DNA of 64,000 bases from Nocardioides solisilvae (GTDB lineage: Bacteria > Actinomycetota > Actinomycetes > Propionibacteriales > Nocardioidaceae). The stretch spans positions 186,001-250,000 of the forward strand of contig NZ_QHKX01000001.1 of NCBI RefSeq assembly GCF_003194625.1, read 5' to 3'. Positions 57,629 to 64,000 of this stretch are shown one piece after another (position 1 is the stretch's first letter; each line of letters starts with the position of its first letter). The notes beneath the pieces are model-generated. The model saw only the letters and a list, made by a program, of their open reading frames with translations, ran no database searches and was not told where the DNA came from. The translations under genes were made by a program, and so were the position numbers.

Positions 57629-59050
57629 CTACGGGCGGGCGAAGAAGTCGGGCGTCCGCCAGTAGTACATCGACTCCCTGACCACCGGACGGCCGGTCCG
57701 CGGCGCGTGGACGATCATCCCGCCGCCCACGTAGAGGGCGACGTGGTAGATCGACGAAGGGCTCGACGAGGCACCCCAGAAGACCAGGTCGCCCGGCGCC
57801 AGCTCGGAGGCCCGCACGGGCGTCGAGGCGGCGTACTGGCCCGCTGAGTGGCGCGGCAGGGTGATCCCGCCCGCCTTCCACGCGACGGAGGTCAGCCCCG
57901 AGCAGTCCCACGCGTCGGGCCCGGACGCGCCCCAGCGGTAGGGGTCGCCCAGCTGCGCGGTCGCCAGGGCCACGGCCGCGCGCGCCCCCGACTCCGGCGC
58001 CGGCGGGGTGACGGTCGGGGTGGCGGTCGGGGTGGGGGTCGGCGTGGGGGTCGGCGTGGGGGTCGGCGTCGGCGTCGCGGTCACCGAGGGCGTGGGAGTC
58101 GGCGTGGGAGTCGGCGTGGGAGTGGGCGAAGCCGAGGCCGTCGGGCTCGGGGTCGGCGTCGGGCTCGGGGTCGCCGTGGCCCGCCGCACCTTCGCGGCCT
58201 CCCTCTCGGCCGCAGCCTTCTCGGCGGCCGCGGCGGCCGCAGCGGCCTCAGCGGCCTCAGCGGCCTCCTGCCGCCGCTGCGCCTCGGCGGCCGCGGCGGC
58301 CCGGCGGGCGGCGCGCGCCTCCAGCGCGGTCTGGCGGCGCTCCGCCAGCTCGACGCTGACCCCCTGCAGGGCGGCGAGCTCGGCCACGAGGGCGTCGCGG
58401 GTGGCGGCGACCGCCTCGGCCTCGGCGGCGGCACCGGCGGCCGCCTGCTCGGCGGCGACGCGGGCGGCGTCGGCCTCCTCGGCGCGACGGACGGCCTCGA
58501 CCTCGGCCGCGTCGGCGGTCCGCACGGCGACCTCCGCCAGGGTGGCCGAGGCGCGGAACCGGTCGTAGCCGCTCTCCAGCGCCTCGACGGCGTTGTCGGT
58601 GGTCACGGAGCGCTCGACCCAGGCCTCGACGCCGTCGCTCTCGACCATGGCGGCGAGGCCGGTGACCTGCGGGGCCGTCTCGTAGGCGTTGACCAGGGTC
58701 TCGCCGTAGGCCGTGCGCTGCGCCTCCAGGTCGCTCGCGGCACCCGTGGCCGCGGCGCGCGCGTCGGCCAGCGCGGCCTGCGCCTGCTCCAGCTCCCACG
58801 CGGTCCTGTTGGCCGCCTCCGCGGCCTGCGCCGCACGGACGCCCGCCTCGTCGAGGCGGTGCGCGGCGACGGCCAGCTCGGCCCGGACGGCGGCCACGCC
58901 GCGGGCGGCGGCGTCGGTGGCGCGCTCCGCGGCGGCGACCTCACCGGCACTCGGGGCGCTCGGGACGCCGGGCGGCTCCTCGGCTGCGCCGGCCCCGGGC
59001 ACGGGGCCCAGCGCCAGCAGGAGGGTGGCTGCCGCCACGACGGTACGCAC
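57629..59050 (-). CDS. NlpC/P60 cell wall hydrolase with coiled coil and TP-repeat linker
   Basis: The 473-residue exported protein begins with a signal peptide ([20 protein letters not shown]). Alanine/glutamate-rich helices with coiled-coil character fill residues 30-290. A threonine-proline repeat linker follows, then a C-terminal NlpC/P60 domain: [14 protein letters not shown] (catalytic Cys), [10 protein letters not shown] (His), HAPRTG. It should cut peptidoglycan stem peptides, like RipA. AAGGGGAACGATC precedes the GTG. Confidence 0.9.
   Translation of the reverse strand: MRTVVAAATLLLALGPVPGAGAAEEPPGVPSAPSAGEVAAAERATDAAARGVAAVRAELAVAAHRLDEAGVRAAQAAEAANRTAWELEQAQAALADARAAATGAASDLEAQRTAYGETLVNAYETAPQVTGLAAMVESDGVEAWVERSVTTDNAVEALESGYDRFRASATLAEVAVRTADAAEVEAVRRAEEADAARVAAEQAAAGAAAEAEAVAATRDALVAELAALQGVSVELAERRQTALEARAARRAAAAAEAQRRQEAAEAAEAAAAAAAAEKAAAEREAAKVRRATATPSPTPTPSPTASASPTPTPTPTPTPTPSVTATPTPTPTPTPTPTPTPTATPTVTPPAPESGARAAVALATAQLGDPYRWGASGPDAWDCSGLTSVAWKAGGITLPRHSAGQYAASTPVRASELAPGDLVFWGASSSPSSIYHVALYVGGGMIVHAPRTGRPVVRESMYYWRTPDFFARP
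58010..58190. repeat. Low-complexity TP-coding repeat inside the NlpC/P60 gene
   Basis: A run of GGCGTCGGGGTC-like units encodes a long threonine-proline linker ([10 protein letters not shown]) with short breaks (SVTATP, TASASP). Such imperfect GC-rich repeats are prone to length change by slippage. The linker likely spans the wall to place the hydrolase domain. Confidence 0.7.
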
Positions 59051-59103
59051 GATCGTTCCCCTTGCGTGGTCCTCGACCGCGTCGACGGGTCACCGACGGG
59101 GCC

Positions 59104-59137
59104 GTGCCTCGGGCGGCTTCCCCACCGTCCGAGGCAC
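59104..59137 (-). promoter_or_regulatory. 5' UTR hairpin of the NlpC/P60 gene
   Basis: GTGCCTCGG and CCGAGGCAC form a perfect 9-bp stem with a 16-base loop 54 bases upstream of the GTG. Its role is unknown. It does not resemble the ydaO c-di-AMP riboswitch that often sits before such genes. The 170-base intergenic region is AT-richer near 59160-59220. Confidence 0.4.
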
Positions 59138-59220
59138 AGGCGGCACGTTAGTGCCCTTTCGTCACACAGGGAACAGAAAGCAACAACTTTTTCAGAATCG
59201 TCGGCGTGTCCCGTTGACAA

Positions 59221-60261
59221 TTACACCGGTGTAGTTCTCGGTTCCACCGGCGAGGCCTGCTCGTGCAGGGTCTGCCGGGTGAACTTCTGCCCCGACGCCA
59301 GCCCGCCGAGGTAGAAGGAGACGAGGGCGATCGCGACGCCCGCGATGTCGTCGGCGACGTAGTGCCACCCGAAGTAGAGGGTGGCCAGCACGGTGACCCC
59401 GAAGTTGACCCAGAACAGGATCTTCACGGTCCGGTTGCGCATCGTGTACTGGACCATCAGGGCGACCAGCAGCGTGACGCCGGTGTGCAGGCTGGCGAAC
59501 CCCGCCACCGACTGGACGGCACCCTCGATCCCGTCGTGGATCACGCCCTTGCGCGCGTAGAAGAGCGCCTCCATCAGCGTCCTGGTCCCGGTGTCGGGCA
59601 GGTCGGCGTAGAGCCACGGGTAGCGGAAGCCCGGGCCGAGGGTGGGCAGGGCGTAGTACGACGCCGTCCCCAGCGTCCAGATCAGCACCTGCGAGGTCAC
59701 GAACCAGTAGCCGAAGACGATGTTGCGCGACCAGACCAGGAAGACGGCGACCCCGATCGGCACCAGCGGCAGGAACCACAGGTAGATCGTGGAGAGGAAG
59801 TGGGCGCTGATCCCGGTGCCGAGCACCGCGTGCAGCACCTCGGCCGGCTCGGTGCCCCCGAAGAGCGCCCGGTCGAGCACGTGCAGCTCGCGGTCGTACT
59901 TCTTGTCGCCCATGATGAACGGCAGGAACGACTTGAGGTTCCGGTAGCAGACGTAGGTGACGTAGAAGCAGACGATGCCCAGCACCACGAGGGTGAGCCG
60001 CTCCCGGTTCCAGTGGGTCCGCCACCGCTCCTTCATCGCCTCCCAGCCGGCCCGCGGGTGGCCCCGCCCGACCCAGAAGTAGCGCGGCAGCATGTCGGCG
60101 AGCAGCGCCGCGCCGACCAGCAGGGGCAGCCGCACCTGCGACGGCCCCAGGAAGCCCTCGGGGTCGACGAGCTCGCGATCGAGCGAGAGCGAGGCGGCCA
60201 GGGCGAGGATCCCCATGGTCGCGGCGACCCCGATGAGCAGCAGGTGGGCGCGGCGGTGCAT
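59221..60261 (-). CDS. PAP2-superfamily membrane enzyme, second copy type
   Basis: The 346-residue protein has about six or more hydrophobic spans and PAP2 motifs FASLHTGVTLLVAL and GWHYVADDIAG. The DRALFGGTEPAEVLH stretch matches the other PAP2 protein at 36.4 kb, so both belong to one Aur1-like group. TAGAAT lies 6 bases before the ATG. Likely works on lipid phosphates at the outer face; substrate unknown. Confidence 0.87.
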   Translation of the reverse strand: MHRRAHLLLIGVAATMGILALAASLSLDRELVDPEGFLGPSQVRLPLLVGAALLADMLPRYFWVGRGHPRAGWEAMKERWRTHWNRERLTLVVLGIVCFYVTYVCYRNLKSFLPFIMGDKKYDRELHVLDRALFGGTEPAEVLHAVLGTGISAHFLSTIYLWFLPLVPIGVAVFLVWSRNIVFGYWFVTSQVLIWTLGTASYYALPTLGPGFRYPWLYADLPDTGTRTLMEALFYARKGVIHDGIEGAVQSVAGFASLHTGVTLLVALMVQYTMRNRTVKILFWVNFGVTVLATLYFGWHYVADDIAGVAIALVSFYLGGLASGQKFTRQTLHEQASPVEPRTTPV

Positions 60262-60270
60262 CCGGGCATT

Positions 60271-61299
60271 CTAGGGAGTCGGGACGGCGGCCACCCGGGC
60301 CGCATCCACAGCCAGCCGGACGCGCTCGCCCACCGCCACCGGCACGTCGCGCCGGGCCACCGCGTGCAGCTCGCCGAGGCCCGGGACGTCGACCCGCAGG
60401 CGCAGCAGCTCAGGGGTCGCGGCCGCGCTCGTCACCGCACCCGCGAGCGGGCCTCCCGCGTCGACCCGCAGCGCCGAGCGGCGCAGCGCCAGCGAGGCGA
60501 CCGGCGGCAGCCCGGCGACGTCGGCGACCCGGGCCGCGGCCTCCCCCACCAAGACGGTGGCGTAGCCGAGGAAGACGGCCGTCTCCGGGGACGCCGGCCG
60601 GGCCCAGACGTCGGCGATCGGGCCCTCCTGGACCACCCGCCCGCGGAACATCACCGCCAGCCGGTCGGCGACGGTGAACGCCTCCTCGTGGTCGTGGGTC
60701 ACCATCACCGCAGTGGTCCCGGTCCGGGTGAGGAGGTCGCGCAGGTCCCGGGCCAGGGCCTCCCGCAGCCCGGCATCGAGCGCGGAGAGCGGTTCGTCGA
60801 GCAGCAGCAGGCGCGGCTCCACCGCGAGGGCCCGGGCCAGGGCGACCCGCTGGCGCTCCCCGCCCGAGAGGGTGGCCGGCATCCGCCGCTCGTGGCCGGC
60901 CAGCCCCACCGCCCCCAGCAGCTCGGCCACCCGCGCCGCCACCTCGGCCCGGGGACGGCGCGCCAGCCGCAGCGCGTAGCCGACGTTGCCGGCGACGTCG
61001 AGGTGGCCGAAGAGCTGGCCGTCCTGGAAGACCATCGCGAAGCCCCGGCGGTGGGTCGGTACGCCGGCCAGGTCGGCGCGCTCGAACCGCACCGTCCCGG
61101 CCGCCACGGGCTCCAGGCCGGCCACCGCGCGCAGCAGGGTCGACTTGCCGCACCCGGACGGGCCGAGCACGGCCAGCACCTGACCGCGGGGCAGGTCGAG
61201 GGTGACGTCGACGACGGCCGGCACGTCGTCGTACGCGACCGACACCCCGCGCAGCGACAGGGCTGGGTCGAAGGCTGAGTCGGGGGCGGGGACCGGCAC
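60271..61299 (-). CDS. ABC importer ATP-binding protein (thiamine/iron type)
   Basis: The 342-residue ATPase has Walker A GPSGCGKST, signature LSGGERQRVA and Walker B LLLDEPLSALDA, with a TOBE-like C-terminal region (LRLRVDVPGLGELHAV). It is the last gene of a unit with the permease and binding protein, matching a ThiBPQ layout, and starts 1 base after the permease stop. Confidence 0.9.
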   Translation of the reverse strand: MPVPAPDSAFDPALSLRGVSVAYDDVPAVVDVTLDLPRGQVLAVLGPSGCGKSTLLRAVAGLEPVAAGTVRFERADLAGVPTHRRGFAMVFQDGQLFGHLDVAGNVGYALRLARRPRAEVAARVAELLGAVGLAGHERRMPATLSGGERQRVALARALAVEPRLLLLDEPLSALDAGLREALARDLRDLLTRTGTTAVMVTHDHEEAFTVADRLAVMFRGRVVQEGPIADVWARPASPETAVFLGYATVLVGEAAARVADVAGLPPVASLALRRSALRVDAGGPLAGAVTSAAATPELLRLRVDVPGLGELHAVARRDVPVAVGERVRLAVDAARVAAVPTP

Positions 61300-61300
61300 G

Positions 61301-62977
61301 TCAGAAGGCTCCCACGCTCGGCACCCGCAGCCGCTCGACGGCCAGCACCACCAGCGTCGTGGTCGCCGCCAGCACCACCGAGCCGGCCAGCGCCATGCCG
61401 TAGTTCAGCTGGCCGGGCGTGCCCAGCAGCCGGAAGATCACCACCGGCAGCGTCGGCCGGTCGTCGCGGGCCAGGAAGGAGGTGGCCCCGAACTCCCCCA
61501 GCGACGCCGCGAAGGCGAACCCGCCGGCGGCCAGCAACGGCTTCCAGACCGCGGGCAGGTCGACGGTGAGCCACGCGCGGAGCGGGCCGGCCCCCATCGA
61601 GGCGGCCGCCTGCCGGAGCCGGTCGTCGACCGCCGCCAGCACCGGGACCAGGGTGCGCAGCACCAGGGGGAGCGCCACCAGCGCCTGGGCGACCGGCACG
61701 AGCAGCGCCGAGTCGCGCAGGTCGAGCGGCGGCCGGTCGAGCGTGATGAGGAAGCCGAACCCCAGCGTCACCGCCGAGACGCCGAGCGGCAGCATGAAGA
61801 GGGCGTCCACCCCCGAGCGCAGGCGCCGCTCGAGCCGGCCGTGCGAGCGGCGGGTGACGAGGACGGCGAGCACCAGGCCGAGCGCCACGGCCATGGCGGT
61901 GGCATCCACCGCGGTGCGCAGCGAGTTGACCAGCGCCTCCGTGACCGGCACCAGCAGGGCGCTCCCGCCGCCGCTCCCGTCGCCCCGGCTGCCCAGCGCC
62001 CGGTAGTGGGCCAGCCCCCACCCGTCGCCGACCCGCAGCGAGCCGACCACCAGCGCCGCCAGCGGGGTGGCGACGAAGAGCAGCAGCAGCCCCGTGGTCG
62101 CGCAGGCCGGCAGGTCGCTGCGGCGGGGCCGCCGGGGGCGGGCGGCCCGGCGCTCCACGGGCGCGGCGGTGGCCCGCAACCGCCCGGTGAGCAGCAGCAG
62201 GCCGGCCACGACGACGATCTGCAGCAGCGAGAGCGCGGCCGCGGCGCGCAGGTCGAAGAGGGTCGTGGTGAGCAGGTAGATCTCGGTCTCGACCGTGGCG
62301 TGCCGGACCCCGCCGAGGGTCAGCACGATCCCGAACGCGGTGGCGCAGAAGAGGAAGACCACCGAGGCCGACGAGACGACCGCCGGTCGCAGGGCGGGCC
62401 ACGTGACGGTCCGCAGCACCTGCGCCGGCGACGCCCCCAGGGCGGCCGCCGCCTCCCCGGGCCGCGGGTCCAGGGACTCCCAGGCGGCCCCCACCCCGCG
62501 GACCACGACGGAGGCGTTGAAGAAGGCCAGGCCCAGCACGATCGCGACGGGCGTCCCGTCGAGGCCGAGGAAGCCGAGCGGCCCCGCCTCGCCGAGCAGC
62601 TGCCGGAAGGCGACGCCGACGACGACCGTCGGCAGCACGAACGGGACCAGCAGGGCCGAGCGGACCAGCCGCCGGCCCGGCAGCGCCAGCCGGCTCAGCG
62701 CGTAGGCCGCCGGCAGGCCGAGCAGCAGCGAGAGCGCGGTGCCGGCCAGGGCCGAGCCGACGGTGAAGGCGAGCACCCGGCCGACCCGGGGCCGGGCCAG
62801 CACCTCGAGCACCCCGCCGGGGTCGAAGGTGCCGTCGACCCACAGGCCGCGCGCCACCATCCCCGAGACGGGCAGCACGAAGAAGACCGCGAGCACCAGC
62901 AGCGGGCCGCTCGCGAGGCCGGCCAGCGCCCAGGTCCTCCTGGACGGCCGGGGCCGCCGGGTGCCGCCGCGCGTCAC
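61301..62977 (-). CDS. ABC importer permease, fused double-domain (thiamine/iron type)
   Basis: The 558-residue protein has two tandem permease halves, about twelve spans, with EAA loops near residues 165 and 460, as in ThiP/FbpB. The frame is open upstream, but GTG at 62977 overlaps the binding-protein stop (GTGA), giving a coupled start. It transports the ligand delivered by the binding protein. Confidence 0.9.
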   Translation of the reverse strand: MTRGGTRRPRPSRRTWALAGLASGPLLVLAVFFVLPVSGMVARGLWVDGTFDPGGVLEVLARPRVGRVLAFTVGSALAGTALSLLLGLPAAYALSRLALPGRRLVRSALLVPFVLPTVVVGVAFRQLLGEAGPLGFLGLDGTPVAIVLGLAFFNASVVVRGVGAAWESLDPRPGEAAAALGASPAQVLRTVTWPALRPAVVSSASVVFLFCATAFGIVLTLGGVRHATVETEIYLLTTTLFDLRAAAALSLLQIVVVAGLLLLTGRLRATAAPVERRAARPRRPRRSDLPACATTGLLLLFVATPLAALVVGSLRVGDGWGLAHYRALGSRGDGSGGGSALLVPVTEALVNSLRTAVDATAMAVALGLVLAVLVTRRSHGRLERRLRSGVDALFMLPLGVSAVTLGFGFLITLDRPPLDLRDSALLVPVAQALVALPLVLRTLVPVLAAVDDRLRQAAASMGAGPLRAWLTVDLPAVWKPLLAAGGFAFAASLGEFGATSFLARDDRPTLPVVIFRLLGTPGQLNYGMALAGSVVLAATTTLVVLAVERLRVPSVGAF

Positions 62978-64000
62978 CGGGTGGTGATCTCCGTCCACTC
63001 ACGCAGCCACTGCTCGCGGTTGGCCGCGATCTCGGCGGGCTCGACGCTCCACGGCTCGTCGGGCTGGACGGCGTGCCGGGCCCAGGCCTCGGGCAGCTCG
63101 ACCGAGGAGTCGACCGGGAAGACGTACATCGACTCGGGCAGCGCCTCCTGCACCGGCTGCTCGAGGAGGAACTGGAGCACCGCCTCGGCCCCCTCGGGGT
63201 TGGCCGCGCCGTCCAGCACGCCGGCGTACTCGACCTGCCGGAAGCAGGTCTCCAGCAGGGCGCTCGTCGTCGGCTCGTCCTCGCCCTTGGGCACGGTGAA
63301 GGCCGGCGAGGAGTCGTAGGAGAGGACGATCGGCCGGCTGCCGCCGCCCCCGCCCTGGGTGAAGTCGGTGTAGTAGGCGTCGCTCCAGCCGTCGACGACC
63401 TTGAGGCCGTTGTCGAGCAGCGACTGCCAGTAGTCGCGCCAGTCGTCGCCGAAGGCCGCGACGGTGGTGAGCAGGAACGCCATCCCGACCGAGGAGGTCG
63501 AGGCGGCCGGGACGACCAGGAGGTCCTCGTACGCCGGCTCCGCGAGGTCCTCGAGCGTCCGCGGCGGCCGCACGCCCTCCTCGGCGAACCAGGTGTCGTC
63601 GACGTTGACGCAGACGTGGCCCACGTCGACGGGGAAGAGCCGGTCGCCGCCCTCGGCCAGCGCGTAGGCCTCGGCGCCGGGGGGCAGGGTCGGGTCGGAA
63701 GGCGCGAAGACGCCCTCGTCGAGGACCCGGGAGGCGAAGGTGTTGTCGATCCCGAAGGCGGCGTCGCCGGTCGGGCTCTCCTTGGTCAGCCCGAGCTTGG
63801 CGCTCAGCGCGCCGGCGTCGCCCGACTTGCGGACGATCAGCTCCATCCCGTGCTCCTCGCGGAACCGCTCGACGAGGGAGTCGGGGAGCTCGAACGAGTC
63901 GTGGGTGACGAGGATGACCTCGCCCGCCCGCTCCTCCCCGGAGGAGGAGCCGCCGTCGTCGCCGAGCGCGCTGCAGCCGGCCGTCACGACGCCGAGGGCG
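62974..64000 (-). CDS. Thiamine-type ABC substrate-binding lipoprotein, 5' end off the right edge
   Basis: The visible part begins within a lipoprotein signal ending in the lipobox-like VTAGC. The mature part starts VILVTHDSFELPDSLVERFREEHG, with GDAAFGIDNTF and PIVLSYDSSPAFTVP, all typical of ThiB-type thiamine binders. The true start and any upstream riboswitch lie beyond the window. It is the first gene of the importer. Confidence 0.88.
   Translation of the reverse strand, partial: ALGVVTAGCSALGDDGGSSSGEERAGEVILVTHDSFELPDSLVERFREEHGMELIVRKSGDAGALSAKLGLTKESPTGDAAFGIDNTFASRVLDEGVFAPSDPTLPPGAEAYALAEGGDRLFPVDVGHVCVNVDDTWFAEEGVRPPRTLEDLAEPAYEDLLVVPAASTSSVGMAFLLTTVAAFGDDWRDYWQSLLDNGLKVVDGWSDAYYTDFTQGGGGGSRPIVLSYDSSPAFTVPKGEDEPTTSALLETCFRQVEYAGVLDGAANPEGAEAVLQFLLEQPVQEALPESMYVFPVDSSVELPEAWARHAVQPDEPWSVEPAEIAANREQWLREWTEITTR

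Noticed and set aside
59051..59220. A ydaO-type c-di-AMP riboswitch upstream of the NlpC/P60 gene
   Set aside because: The region has a simple hairpin only; the conserved ydaO core sequences were not found.

Overview
The window is a very GC-rich, gene-dense actinobacterial chromosome segment. Lsr2, a ClgR-type operator at clpC, DisA next to RadA, SigJ and a block matching the Mycobacterium tuberculosis Rv0495c-Rv0501 neighbourhood all point to Actinomycetia. The overall flavour suggests a Nocardioides-like member of Propionibacteriales; this is inferred from gene content, not proven. No rRNA, tRNA, insertion sequence, prophage or CRISPR array was recognised. Genes are packed with many 4-base stop/start overlaps, and at least sixteen non-coupled genes carry a TANNNT hexamer 6-7 bases before the start codon, as expected for leaderless transcripts.

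Layout: (1) 1-10.6 kb: epimerase, mini ribosomal protein, excisionase-type HTH protein, AcuC deacetylase, stress protein, ProC, proline dehydrogenase, an ABC-2 exporter, sugar-phosphate isomerase, Ppx/GppA, an Rv0495c homologue, a VOC protein and a methyltransferase. (2) 10.6-18.5 kb: a decayed sigma factor with its partner gene, a LacI regulator with a likely operator, radA-disA (DNA repair and c-di-AMP), a secreted protein, AIM24 and MutY. (3) 18.5-23.9 kb: the standout island, read right to left. A 19-residue peptide gene with a strong ribosome binding site is followed by a hairpin, an AurF-type diiron oxygenase with all seven metal ligands, a glutamine-dependent asparagine synthetase-like enzyme with a C-terminal PqqD/RRE-like domain, a HIT protein and an MFS exporter, the last four tightly coupled. 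It looks like an uncharacterised ribosomally made and modified peptide (RiPP) pathway. (4) 23.9-33 kb: clpC, lsr2 with an 11-bp phased repeat upstream, then a translationally coupled cofactor operon (DUF2520 protein, panC, panD, nadB, nadC, coaX).

(5) 33-37.5 kb: glycosyltransferases, a sulfotransferase and a PAP2 enzyme, probably for envelope glycoconjugates. (6) 37.4-42 kb: an osmoprotectant ABC importer with its ATPase gene divergent, and a double-GNAT protein. (7) 42-51.8 kb: a housekeeping chain read right to left: D-Ala-D-Ala carboxypeptidase, zinc-metalloprotease-like protein, tilS, hpt, ftsH, folE, folP, folB, folK, DUF3180. (8) 51.9-57.6 kb: pyrophosphatase, SigJ with an AhpD-like partner, a small hydrolase, a large acyl-CoA dehydrogenase and a second sulfotransferase. 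(9) 57.6-64 kb: an NlpC/P60 cell wall hydrolase, a second PAP2 enzyme and a thiamine-type ABC importer whose binding protein runs off the right edge.
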